A stretch of DNA of 64,000 nucleotides. Origin: Prochlorococcus sp. AG-347-M23 (GTDB lineage: Bacteria; Cyanobacteriota; Cyanobacteriia; PCC-6307; Cyanobiaceae). The notes beneath the pieces are model-generated. The model searched no databases and was not told where the DNA came from. It was given only the letters and a program-made list of their open reading frames with translations. The position numbers and the translations under genes are program-made. The stretch is from positions 1 to 64,000 of the forward strand of contig QCCU01000003.1 in NCBI GenBank assembly GCA_003278855.1. The letters are read 5' to 3'. Shown here piece by piece: positions 9,940 through 17,731 of the stretch. Position 1 is the first letter of the stretch; each line of letters starts with the position of its first letter.

Positions 9940-10827
9940 TTAAATAGAGTTAAATAATTTCTTGAACGATTTTTCAATATCAGTTTCTCTCATAAAAGTT
10001 TCACCAATTAATACTCCCTTGATTCCAATAGATCTAAGAGATTCTAAATCTTCGGCACAATTAATTCCAGATTCACTTATGGGAATAATATTTTGTTTTA
10101 AAAAAATATCTGCATATGTATGCATCAATTCTATCGATGTTTTTAAATCCGTTTTAAAAGTCTTTAAGTCCCTATTATTTATGCCAATCAAATTAAAAGA
10201 TTTTAAATTTAGAATCCTTTCTAATTCATGAGAGTTATGGACTTCAACAAGAACACTCATCTTTAAATTATCAGCTATTTTCTTTAAATAAATTAAATCG
10301 TCATCACTTAAAATCGCAGCGATTAATAATATTGCATCAGCACCAGATACCCTTGCTTTATAAATCTGATAAGCAGAAATAATAAAATCTTTGCAGAGTA
10401 GAGGAAGATTAGTTGATCTCCTTACAGTTTCGAGTATTTCATAACTACCTTGAAAAAACCTTTTATCGGTAAGTACTGAGATACATGATGCACCTAATCT
10501 TTCGTAACAAATTGCTATGTTTTCAGGGTTAAAATCTTTTCTAATAACTCCTTTACTCGGACTAGCTTTTTTTATTTCAGCAATAACTCCTAGTTTAATT
10601 TTTGACTCCAAAATATTTTTATAAAAATCTTTGGGATTAGGAAGTTTTTCAATCCTTTTGATGAGATCTTCTAAAGAGACTATTTTTTTAAAGTTCTTAA
10701 TTTCTATATCCTTGTGCCATACAATTTCTTCCAGAATATTTTTTGCTTGTGCTTCTCTATGAGGTACAGCATATTCTAAATTTTCTACCCTTACTGTTGG
10801 ATTTGGTGGTCTGCGTCTTATCTCCAT
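9940..10827 (-). CDS. trpC: indole-3-glycerol phosphate synthase
   Basis: TrpC closes the ring in tryptophan synthesis, turning carboxyphenylamino-deoxyribulose phosphate into indole-3-glycerol phosphate. Family landmarks are [41 protein letters not shown] and GVLIGE, in TIM-barrel order. The 295 aa length includes a cyanobacterial-type N-terminal extension (about 40 residues beginning [10 protein letters not shown]). It starts 12 bp after the end of lpdA on the same strand and probably shares its transcript. Confidence 0.96.
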   Translation of the reverse strand: MEIRRRPPNPTVRVENLEYAVPHREAQAKNILEEIVWHKDIEIKNFKKIVSLEDLIKRIEKLPNPKDFYKNILESKIKLGVIAEIKKASPSKGVIRKDFNPENIAICYERLGASCISVLTDKRFFQGSYEILETVRRSTNLPLLCKDFIISAYQIYKARVSGADAILLIAAILSDDDLIYLKKIADNLKMSVLVEVHNSHELERILNLKSFNLIGINNRDLKTFKTDLKTSIELMHTYADIFLKQNIIPISESGINCAEDLESLRSIGIKGVLIGETFMRETDIEKSFKKLFNSI

Positions 10828-10839
10828 TAATTTTAGATA

Positions 10840-12279
10840 TTATTTTATTTGAGAAGCCGCTTGTTTATATGCGACCTCAACTACTTCACTAAGAGTAGGA
10901 TGAGTATGAACTTCTTTAGATAATTCAATTACATCTTGGTTTCTTGAAATAGCGTTCGAAATTTCTTGAATTAAATCAGCTGCATGTAACCCAAAAATAT
11001 GAGCACCTAATACTTTCCCATTATCTTTATTGAAAATCAACTTTAGCAATCCATCACTCTCCAATTCAGCCAATGCTTTTGAATTAGCCTTAAAGAAACT
11101 TTTGACAACTCCCAAAGTAAAATTTTCTTTTGCAGATATCTCTTTAGCTTCAACTTCAGAGAGTCCAACTGAACTTATCTCAGGGTGAGTAAAGGTTGCT
11201 GCAGGGATACTTTTATAGTTAATTTCGACATTACCACCGCAAATATTATCAACAGCAATAGTACCCTGTGCTGCAGCTGTATGGGCAAGCATTAGTTTGC
11301 CCGTTACATCTCCAACAGCCCAAATGTTAGGTATTATTTCATCACCATTCTTAACTCTCATTTGTTCATCTACAGGAATGAAACCTTTTACTGTTTCGAT
11401 ACCAACCGACTCAAGATTTAAATCATTACTATTTGGACTTCTGCCAGTTGCAACTAGTACAGCGTCAACTTCTAAAGTTTCTACAACTTCCTTAGATTTT
11501 GCATCCGTCAGTTCTATTTTTACAGGGCATCCAGGTGTTATTTTTGTCGCAAAGACATTTGATTTTGTGTCTATATCTCTTGCTTGAATAAGGTTCTTCT
11601 TAGCAATTTTAGTAATGTCTGGATCAAATGTTGGCATGATATTCTCCAAAGCCTCGATCATGGTAACTTCACAACCAAGCGCGGTATAGACATCAGCAAA
11701 TTCTAGTCCTATATATCCGCTTCCAATAATTGCTATCCATCTTGGAAGCCACTCAAGTTTAACCGCATCATCGCTAGTAAATACGGTCCTATTATCCAAA
11801 GTTATTCCACGAGGCACAAAAGGAGAAGAGCCTGTTGCTATAACAATATTCTTACATGTGAAAATTTTATCAATTCCGTTTTTATCTCTTACACCTACTT
11901 TTTGATTTCCTTCAATTCTTCCAATGCCCAAAATAATTTCAACTCCACTCCTTTTAAGAGTTTTTGTTAAATTTTCTCTAACATTTAAAACTAAATTATT
12001 TGCATGATCTGCAATTTTTGATCTCTCGAACCTTACTGGTGAAGCATGTATACCAAATTTAGCTAAATGTTCATAATTAGCTATTTCTCTAACCTTCCCA
12101 CTTGCAGCCAAAAGAGCTTTAGATGGCACACAACCCTTATTAACACAAGTGCCTCCCATATCAGAAGACTCTACTATTGCGACTTTCAGTCCCTTACCAG
12201 CAGCATGTTTAGCGGCATCAAAACCTCCATATCCTGCTCCTATTACTATTAAATCAAAATCAAAACTTGAATCAGTCAC
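10840..12279 (-). CDS. lpdA: dihydrolipoamide dehydrogenase (E3)
   Basis: E3 re-oxidises dihydrolipoamide for pyruvate dehydrogenase and the glycine cleavage system. The FAD-binding motif GAGYGG is at residues 14-19. The redox disulfide is C45 and C50 in GGTCVNKGC. An NAD-binding GSGYIG motif and the dimer-interface active site HTHPTLSE (about residues 458-465) follow. The 479 aa length is normal. It is the middle gene of a compact minus-strand run: RNA methyltransferase, 11 bp, lpdA, 12 bp, trpC. Confidence 0.96.
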   Translation of the reverse strand: MTDSSFDFDLIVIGAGYGGFDAAKHAAGKGLKVAIVESSDMGGTCVNKGCVPSKALLAASGKVREIANYEHLAKFGIHASPVRFERSKIADHANNLVLNVRENLTKTLKRSGVEIILGIGRIEGNQKVGVRDKNGIDKIFTCKNIVIATGSSPFVPRGITLDNRTVFTSDDAVKLEWLPRWIAIIGSGYIGLEFADVYTALGCEVTMIEALENIMPTFDPDITKIAKKNLIQARDIDTKSNVFATKITPGCPVKIELTDAKSKEVVETLEVDAVLVATGRSPNSNDLNLESVGIETVKGFIPVDEQMRVKNGDEIIPNIWAVGDVTGKLMLAHTAAAQGTIAVDNICGGNVEINYKSIPAATFTHPEISSVGLSEVEAKEISAKENFTLGVVKSFFKANSKALAELESDGLLKLIFNKDNGKVLGAHIFGLHAADLIQEISNAISRNQDVIELSKEVHTHPTLSEVVEVAYKQAASQIK

Positions 12280-12290
12280 TTTTTATTTAT

Positions 12291-13112
12291 TTATTTAGAG
12301 GTGTATGCGACTCTTTTTCGTTCTAGTAATAACGGAACTGCAACACAAGCCACATTCAATGATTCTACAATCTTACTATGCGGAATTGTAATTGTTTCAT
12401 TAAAAGCTTCTTGAATTTTTTTATGAATACCTTGACCTTCATTACCCAAAATTAATGCGGTACGTCTAGACCAATCAACTTCCCAGTAAGGTTTTGGTTG
12501 TTTTTTTGAACACTCATTATGGCTAGTCGTAGAGAAAATCTTAAATCCTACATTTGATAATTCAGACAAAGACTTAAGTAAAGAATTTAATATTTCTTCT
12601 TCAATTCCATCAAATCTTAAAAATGGCAGATGAAAAACTGCACCTGAGGATGCTCTTAATACCTTTTGGCCTAATGGATGCGCACCTCCAGCTAAAAAAA
12701 TTGCATTAACACCTGCAGCTAAAGCGGTTCTAAATAGATTACCCATATTTCCAGGATCTTGAATTCTGTCGAGAACAAGAACAAAATCATCTTTTCTATT
12801 AAATTGATAATTAGGTATTGCAGAAATCTCTACTAAAGCTGCTATCCCATCTGGATTAATTGTTGAAATCGCAGATGCCAAGACTTCCTCTGAGACAATA
12901 TTTATTAATGACTCATGAAATTTTTTGCTTAGATTTTGATTCTTTCTTAGCCATTTTTCGGTAACTAAAATCTTTGAGGGGTTTTTCCCAGACTTAAGCA
13001 ATTCTTCAATGAGATGTGTACCTTCTATGCAAAAAAAGTCTTGATCTTTTGGAGATGATCCTCTTTTAAATGATCTAAATCTTTTAACTAGATTATTGTT
13101 TTTACTAGTTAT
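12291..13112 (-). CDS. SpoU/TrmH-family RNA 2'-O-methyltransferase; non-canonical start likely
   Basis: The C-terminal SPOUT domain (knot motifs LDRIQDPGNMGNLFRTA, LILGNEGQG and SLNVACVAVPLLL) methylates a ribose in rRNA or tRNA; the target is not evident. The first usual start codon is TTG at 13001, but the frame continues upstream with the family's N-terminal substrate-binding sequence: ITSKNNNLVKRFRSFKRG, then CIEGTHLIEELLKSG. That region begins at ATA 13112-13110 and the frame is open to a TAA near 13175 with no ATG, GTG or TTG. I therefore extend the gene to 13112; the true initiation codon is uncertain (ATA, or an upstream error). It heads the lpdA-trpC group. Confidence 0.8.
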   Translation of the reverse strand: MTSKNNNLVKRFRSFKRGSSPKDQDFFCIEGTHLIEELLKSGKNPSKILVTEKWLRKNQNLSKKFHESLINIVSEEVLASAISTINPDGIAALVEISAIPNYQFNRKDDFVLVLDRIQDPGNMGNLFRTALAAGVNAIFLAGGAHPLGQKVLRASSGAVFHLPFLRFDGIEEEILNSLLKSLSELSNVGFKIFSTTSHNECSKKQPKPYWEVDWSRRTALILGNEGQGIHKKIQEAFNETITIPHSKIVESLNVACVAVPLLLERKRVAYTSK

Positions 13113-13253
13113 TTTTAAAAAAGTATTTTCTATGAGTAATTTAAAGAATTTGTTATCAACTATATTTTAATTACATAAAAATTTTGATCAATTATTTATT
13201 AAATTTTTATTTCCCAAGAAATCAAAAAATACATTTTCACTTTTAATTAATAT

Positions 13254-13299
13254 TCATGACGTTACATAGGGTGGACTTAATATTATTAGTTTGTCATGA
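13254..13299. repeat. inverted repeat upstream of murA
   Basis: TCATGAC at 13254-13260 is mirrored by GTCATGA at 13293-13299, flanking 32 bp that include a TATTAT-like hexamer at 13281-13286. It lies in the gap between the divergent methyltransferase and murA genes, with the second arm 24 bp before the murA ATG. It could be an operator, but short AT-rich repeats also occur by chance. Confidence 0.3.
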
Positions 13300-13322
13300 T
13301 GAATCTAATAAAATAAGTCTTA

Positions 13323-14693
13323 ATGATTTGCGGAAGCAAAACGAAGTCATATCTTAAATCGCAAAATTTAAAGATTCTTGGCCAAGGAAAGTTAAATGGA
13401 ATAGTTAAAATAAGTGGCGCGAAGAATTCCGCCTTAGTTTTATTAGCCTCATCATTGCTAACTAATGAAAAAATAATTCTTGAAAATGTACCTTTTCTTA
13501 CTGATATTGAAAAGATGGGGAATATCTTAAAGAATTTAGGAGTGAATTTAGTTCGAAAAAACAAACAACTAGAAATAGATCCAACAACTATTTCGATTAA
13601 AGAACTTCCATATGAACTTGTTAAAGGATTAAGAGCTAGTTTCTTTTGTATAGGTGCATTATTAACTAAATTTGGAGAAGCTCAAGTACCGTTACCAGGG
13701 GGATGCAATATTGGTTCAAGGCCAATAGACGAGCACATTAATGGACTGATCGCATTAGGAGCAGACATTATTATTGAAGAAGGAATTGTCAAGGCAAAAA
13801 CAAGGGGAAACAAAAATAGACTTCATGGCACTCATATTAAATTAAATTGTCCAAGTGTAGGTGCGACTGAAACTTTAATAATGGCTGCAACTTTAGCCAA
13901 AGGAAGAACTACTATTGAAAATGCTGCTAGAGAGCCTGAGGTTCAAGATTTATGCCAAATGCTTAATAAAATGGGGGCAAAAATTTATGACTCCGGTAAA
14001 GAAACAATTATTATTGATGGTGTTAATAAGCTTGGAGGATGTACCCATAAAGTAATTCCAGACCGAATAGAGGCTGGAACTTTTCTAATAGCTGCTGCTG
14101 CAACTTCCTCTTCAATAACAATTTCGCCAGTAATCCCTCACCATCTTGAAGCTGTTACTAATAAGCTTCAAGAGAGTGGGAGTAAAATTACAGTTAGAGG
14201 TAATTCGATTGCTATCAATAGTAAAGAGATTAAAGGAGTAGATATTGAAACAGCTCCTTTTCCAGGCTTTCCTACTGATTTGCAGGCACCATTCACAGCT
14301 CTAATGACAATCGCAAATGGTGAATCAAAAATAACTGAAACAATTTTTGAAAACAGAATGAATCATATTTATTTACTTAATGAAATGGGCGCCCGTATAA
14401 AACTAAACAAAAACGTAGCTCACATCAAAGGGGTTAAAACAATTAATGGGATGAATCTAGTTGGCTCAGATTTAAGGTCATCAGCTGCATTAATAATTGC
14501 AGGAATCATCGCAAAAGGTATTAGTAAGATCTATGGATTAGAACATTTAGATAGAGGTTACGAAAATTTTGAATTAAAATTAAAAAATTTAGGTGTAAAA
14601 ATAATTAGAGAGATCAGTAAAGATACCTTTGAGGAAAATGGATATAAAATTGAGCCTAAATCCAAGGATTTTTCAGAACTTGAAGTAGCTTAG
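13323..14693 (+). CDS. murA: UDP-N-acetylglucosamine 1-carboxyvinyltransferase
   Basis: MurA performs the first committed step of peptidoglycan synthesis, moving enolpyruvate from PEP to UDP-GlcNAc in the cytoplasm. Lys34 (SGAKNSA) and the catalytic Cys128 (PGGCNIGSRP) are present; the cysteine indicates a fosfomycin-sensitive type. The later landmarks RIEAGTF and ETIFENR are in place. At 456 aa it has about 15 extra N-terminal residues before the first barrel strand. It stands alone on the plus strand, with tiny ORFs converging from downstream. Confidence 0.96.
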   Translation: MICGSKTKSYLKSQNLKILGQGKLNGIVKISGAKNSALVLLASSLLTNEKIILENVPFLTDIEKMGNILKNLGVNLVRKNKQLEIDPTTISIKELPYELVKGLRASFFCIGALLTKFGEAQVPLPGGCNIGSRPIDEHINGLIALGADIIIEEGIVKAKTRGNKNRLHGTHIKLNCPSVGATETLIMAATLAKGRTTIENAAREPEVQDLCQMLNKMGAKIYDSGKETIIIDGVNKLGGCTHKVIPDRIEAGTFLIAAAATSSSITISPVIPHHLEAVTNKLQESGSKITVRGNSIAINSKEIKGVDIETAPFPGFPTDLQAPFTALMTIANGESKITETIFENRMNHIYLLNEMGARIKLNKNVAHIKGVKTINGMNLVGSDLRSSAALIIAGIIAKGISKIYGLEHLDRGYENFELKLKNLGVKIIREISKDTFEENGYKIEPKSKDFSELEVA

Positions 14694-14730
14694 TCTATTA
14701 AAAAAAATTTCTAAAACTAAGATAGTTGAT

Positions 14731-14841
14731 TTAAACGTAAGCAATATTGATTAAAGAGATACAACCCAAAAATAATAAAAACAAAACTAAAAAGCGATTT
14801 GACCAATTTTTATTTAGACCATTAAATTTAAATTCGTTCAT
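14731..14841 (-). CDS. candidate 36-residue membrane protein
   Basis: A tiny ORF, ATG 14841 to TAA 14731. Its start codon overlaps the stop of the upstream 35-codon ORF as ATGA. It encodes a polar head (MNEFKFNGLNKNWSNR) followed by one strongly hydrophobic segment (about residues 17-33). I do not recognise it. The evidence for reality is the stop/start coupling, the single clean membrane span and its location in a 0.5 kb gap with no other gene. Without a conservation check it remains a candidate. Confidence 0.45.
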   Translation of the reverse strand: MNEFKFNGLNKNWSNRFLVLFLLFLGCISLINIAYV

Positions 14842-14945
14842 GCCCAAGTTCCGCTATTGGATCCGAACGTTGTCAGTATAGTCACTGCAATAAAGAGATA
14901 AGGGACAAATTTAAAGGATAATTTTTTGGCTTGGGTTTTAGACAT
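14838..14945 (-). CDS. candidate 35-residue membrane protein
   Basis: A tiny ORF, ATG 14945 to TGA 14838. It has a basic N-terminus (MSKTQAKKLSFKF), one hydrophobic segment (about residues 14-27) and a short polar tail ending GTWA. Codon choice includes GTC, CTC, CTG and ACG, richer in GC than the surrounding intergenic DNA. A TATATT-like -10 hexamer lies just upstream on the minus strand, at about 14960. The stop overlaps the next ORF's ATG, suggesting a two-gene unit. Function unknown. Confidence 0.5.
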   Translation of the reverse strand: MSKTQAKKLSFKFVPYLFIAVTILTTFGSNSGTWA

Positions 14946-15224
14946 TTGTTTTTTTACCAAATATAACACAATATTACTAATCATGAAGCTAAATCCTTCA
15001 AAAAAAGACTTTTAAGCGTATTTAATCACAAAAATGTATCATAAATGTTTAAATTTTCTTTTTTTACCTTATTTCTTGTTAGCAAATGCAATAAATAATT
15101 CTATGTTTTTATCAAAAAGATAAAGTAACAACATACATTATCTTGATCACTGTTCCATGACCAAAACAATAGTCAAGAAGTTGATTTTTGTTATAATAAA
15201 AAAGTTCATTTTTTCAAAAGCCTT
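14946..15224. other. 279 bp gap between the tiny ORFs and tRNA-Leu
   Basis: Very AT-rich. On the plus strand it holds a 29-codon ORF (15034-15123) that I do not support, and near its right end a TATAAT hexamer that probably drives tRNA-Leu. On the minus strand it carries the presumed promoter of the tiny ORF pair. No RNA family or longer ORF is recognisable. Confidence 0.5.
15192..15197 (+). promoter_or_regulatory. -10 box for tRNA-Leu (and argD)
   Basis: A perfect TATAAT sits 28 bp before the mature tRNA 5' end, so transcription would begin near 15204 with a short leader. No convincing -35 hexamer is seen at the expected spacing. argD has no separate promoter space, so this signal probably serves both. 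Confidence 0.5.
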
Positions 15225-15306
15225 GGGAGCGTGGTGGAATTGGTAGACGCACCGCACTCAAAATGCGGCACCTTCGGGTATGTCGGTTCAAGTCCGACCG
15301 CTCCCA
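15225..15306 (+). tRNA. tRNA-Leu (anticodon CAA)
   Basis: The acceptor stem GGGAGCG pairs with CGCTCCC at 15299-15305, followed by discriminator A. The anticodon stem-loop has loop CTCAAAA, giving anticodon CAA for UUG codons. The variable arm is long, as in class II tRNAs, and the T-loop is GGTTCAAGTCC. No CCA is encoded. A36-A37-A38 is the recognition pattern for isopentenylation and MiaB methylthiolation; miaB lies 5 kb downstream. Confidence 0.97.
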
Positions 15307-15311
15307 CTTTG

Positions 15312-16487
15312 ATGAATACATATAGTCGATTTGATATATCTTTCAAAAAAGGAAAAGGTTGTTGGCTATGGGACAAAACAGGTAAAAAGTATCTTGATGC
15401 AGTAGCTGGCATAGCAACTTGTAGTCTTGGACATAGCGACAGAGTTTTAAGAAGAAGGTTATCAACTCAACTAAAAAAGATTCAGCATATTTCAAATCTC
15501 TACAACATTGAAGAACAAGAACAATTAAGCAGAACTTTAACGAATATTAGTTGTGCCGAAAGCGTATTCTTCTGCAATAGTGGTGCGGAAGCAAATGAAT
15601 CAGCAATTAAATTAATTAAAAAATATGGAAATACAACAAATAAAGGTAAAGAATCAATTATTCTCGCAGCAGAATCCAGCTTTCATGGAAGGACGCTTGC
15701 AGCCTTAAGTGCCACTGGACAGCCCAAATATCAAAAAGGTTTCGAACCAATGATTCAAGGGTTCAAATTTTTTAAATTTAACAATTTTGATTCGGTAAAA
15801 AAATTGTTTGAAGAGTGTGAAAAGAATGATCAAAAAATTTCTGGCGTTTTAGTTGAGCCAATACAAGGAGAAGGCGGCGTAATTCCTGGAAGTAAAATAT
15901 TTTTTAAAAGCCTGCGAGAAATATGTGATAAATATAATTCTCTTCTCATTTTAGATGAGGTTCAAAGTGGAGTAGGTCGAACTGGAAAAATGTGGGGTTA
16001 TGAGAATTTAGGAATTGAACCTGATGGATTCACCCTTGCTAAAGGTTTAGGAGGAGGTCATGCAATTGGAGCATTATTGGTAAAAGAAAAAGCCAACATT
16101 TTTTCTCCAGGAGATCATGCAAGCACTTTTGGAGGAAACCCATTCGCCTGTAAAGCTGCCCTAACAGTATTAGAAGAGATAAATAGAAGAAATATTATCA
16201 ATAATGTTTATCTAAGAGGGGAACAATTAAGTGCTGGGTTTGAAGAATTATCAAAAAAATTTCCAAATATTATTTGCGGGGAAAGAGGTTTAGGTTTAAT
16301 ACAAGGTCTTGTGATCAATGATCATTATGCTGATGCAAAAAAAATTACATTAAAAGCTTTTGATAAAGGATTACTGGTAGTTCCTGCAGGAGGAAATGTT
16401 GTAAGGATTGTCCCACCGTTAGTTATATCTAGAAGAGAAATTAATATTCTTTTGGATAAGCTAAATTCAATTTTTGAAGAGTTATAG
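15312..16487 (+). CDS. argD: acetylornithine aminotransferase
   Basis: ArgD is a PLP enzyme of arginine synthesis that transfers the amino group of glutamate to N-acetylglutamate semialdehyde. Landmarks are FCNSGAEANE, SFHGRT, LILDEVQSGVGRTG and the PLP-lysine region TLAKGLGGG. The start is taken at ATG 15312 (MNTYSRFD), which matches the family N-terminus; the frame is open further upstream only because it reads through tRNA-Leu. The ATG lies five bases after the tRNA 3' end, so no ribosome binding site exists outside the tRNA. folC follows 11 bp downstream. Confidence 0.95.
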   Translation: MNTYSRFDISFKKGKGCWLWDKTGKKYLDAVAGIATCSLGHSDRVLRRRLSTQLKKIQHISNLYNIEEQEQLSRTLTNISCAESVFFCNSGAEANESAIKLIKKYGNTTNKGKESIILAAESSFHGRTLAALSATGQPKYQKGFEPMIQGFKFFKFNNFDSVKKLFEECEKNDQKISGVLVEPIQGEGGVIPGSKIFFKSLREICDKYNSLLILDEVQSGVGRTGKMWGYENLGIEPDGFTLAKGLGGGHAIGALLVKEKANIFSPGDHASTFGGNPFACKAALTVLEEINRRNIINNVYLRGEQLSAGFEELSKKFPNIICGERGLGLIQGLVINDHYADAKKITLKAFDKGLLVVPAGGNVVRIVPPLVISRREINILLDKLNSIFEEL

Positions 16488-16498
16488 CAATTTAAATT

Positions 16499-17731
16499 TT
16501 GAAAAATGCAAATTTAAAAATTTTTGAATTATTATCTCCTAAATATGAAAGGGATAATATCAATTTAGGTTTATCAAGAATTAAAAAAGCACTTCAAGAA
16601 CTTGGTAATCCTTGCAAGAATATACCTGCGATACAGATTATTGGAACCAATGGAAAAGGATCAATCGCAGCATATTTAGAAAGTATACTTTTTGAAGCTA
16701 AAAGGAATTTCGGTGTAACGACATCTCCTCATCTTTTTGATATATGCGAGAGGATTAGAGTTAATAAAAAAAATATTAATGAAACTGATTTTGAAAAAAT
16801 CTATAGATTAATAGAAAAAAATTTTTCAAAATTTGAATTAACTCCTTTTGAAAAAATCATTTGCTGCGCACTAAATTTTTTTGACCATAAAAAAGTTGAA
16901 TTACTCATTCTTGAAGCTGGCTTAGGGGGACGATTAGACGCGACAACAGCCCATAAATTTAGACCAATCATTGCTATTGGGAATATTGGCTTAGACCATA
17001 AAGAATTTCTTGGAGATACGATTGAAAAAATTGCTGAAGAAAAATTAGCAGTTATTAAAAAAAACTCAATTGTCATATCATGTAATCAAAATAGTCAAGT
17101 TGAGAATTTAATAACCGAAAAAGTGAAAGAGGTCGGAGCAGAAATTATTTGGAAAGATTCAATTTCAAACAACTATGAGCTTGGATTAAAAGGAATTTTT
17201 CAAAAGCAAAATGCTTCGGTAGCTGTTGGAGCAATTGAAGCGCTGAATAATTTAGGATTTAACATAAAAGAAAAACATATATCTGAAGGTCTTAAAAAGA
17301 CAACTTGGAACGGAAGGCTAGAAATAATAAATTATTTCAACAAAGAAATTCTTGTAGATTGTGCGCATAATTATCCTGCTGCAAAAGCACTCTCTAATGA
17401 GCGAAGCAATTGGGAGAATCAAGATAAAGGAATTTATTGGATTTTAGGTGTCCAAAGACAAAAAGATATTTACGCAATATTAAAAACACTTCTAAAGAAA
17501 AATGATCGCTTATTACTTGTGCCAGTTCCAAACCAACCTAGTTGGAAATTAAATGATCTCTCTCAGATTAAAGAAATTGACTTTCAAAAAATAATTGAAT
17601 TTAAGACATTTGAACTTGCCATTGAGTATTTATTTTCCCTAGAAAAATGGCCACCTAATCATCCTGTTCTAGCAGGTTCTATTTTTTTAGTTGCTGAATT
17701 TATTAAATTTGCGAATAAAGAAAAATGTTAA
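16499..17731 (+). CDS. folC: folylpolyglutamate / dihydrofolate synthase
   Basis: FolC joins glutamate to dihydropteroate and extends folate polyglutamate tails. The Mur-ligase-like P-loop is IIGTNGKGSIAAYLE (about residues 47-61), with TTSPHLF and the LEAGLGGRLDATT magnesium/substrate motif. GNIGLDHKEFLGDT and DCAHNYPAA are also present. The start is TTG at 16499; the protein has 410 residues, normal for the family. It forms a pair with argD and ends in a 4 bp convergent overlap with the GlcD-like gene. Confidence 0.93.
   Translation: MKNANLKIFELLSPKYERDNINLGLSRIKKALQELGNPCKNIPAIQIIGTNGKGSIAAYLESILFEAKRNFGVTTSPHLFDICERIRVNKKNINETDFEKIYRLIEKNFSKFELTPFEKIICCALNFFDHKKVELLILEAGLGGRLDATTAHKFRPIIAIGNIGLDHKEFLGDTIEKIAEEKLAVIKKNSIVISCNQNSQVENLITEKVKEVGAEIIWKDSISNNYELGLKGIFQKQNASVAVGAIEALNNLGFNIKEKHISEGLKKTTWNGRLEIINYFNKEILVDCAHNYPAAKALSNERSNWENQDKGIYWILGVQRQKDIYAILKTLLKKNDRLLLVPVPNQPSWKLNDLSQIKEIDFQKIIEFKTFELAIEYLFSLEKWPPNHPVLAGSIFLVAEFIKFANKEKC

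Noticed and set aside
15034-15123. 29-codon plus-strand ORF with a signal-like sequence (MYHKCLNFLFLPYFLLANA)
   Set aside because: No ribosome binding site, no coupling and no neighbour support; hydrophobic peptides are easily made by AT-rich DNA.
15231-15311. Extended argD start within tRNA-Leu
   Set aside because: The frame is open through the tRNA by chance; the family N-terminus begins at 15312 and the tRNA is unmistakable.
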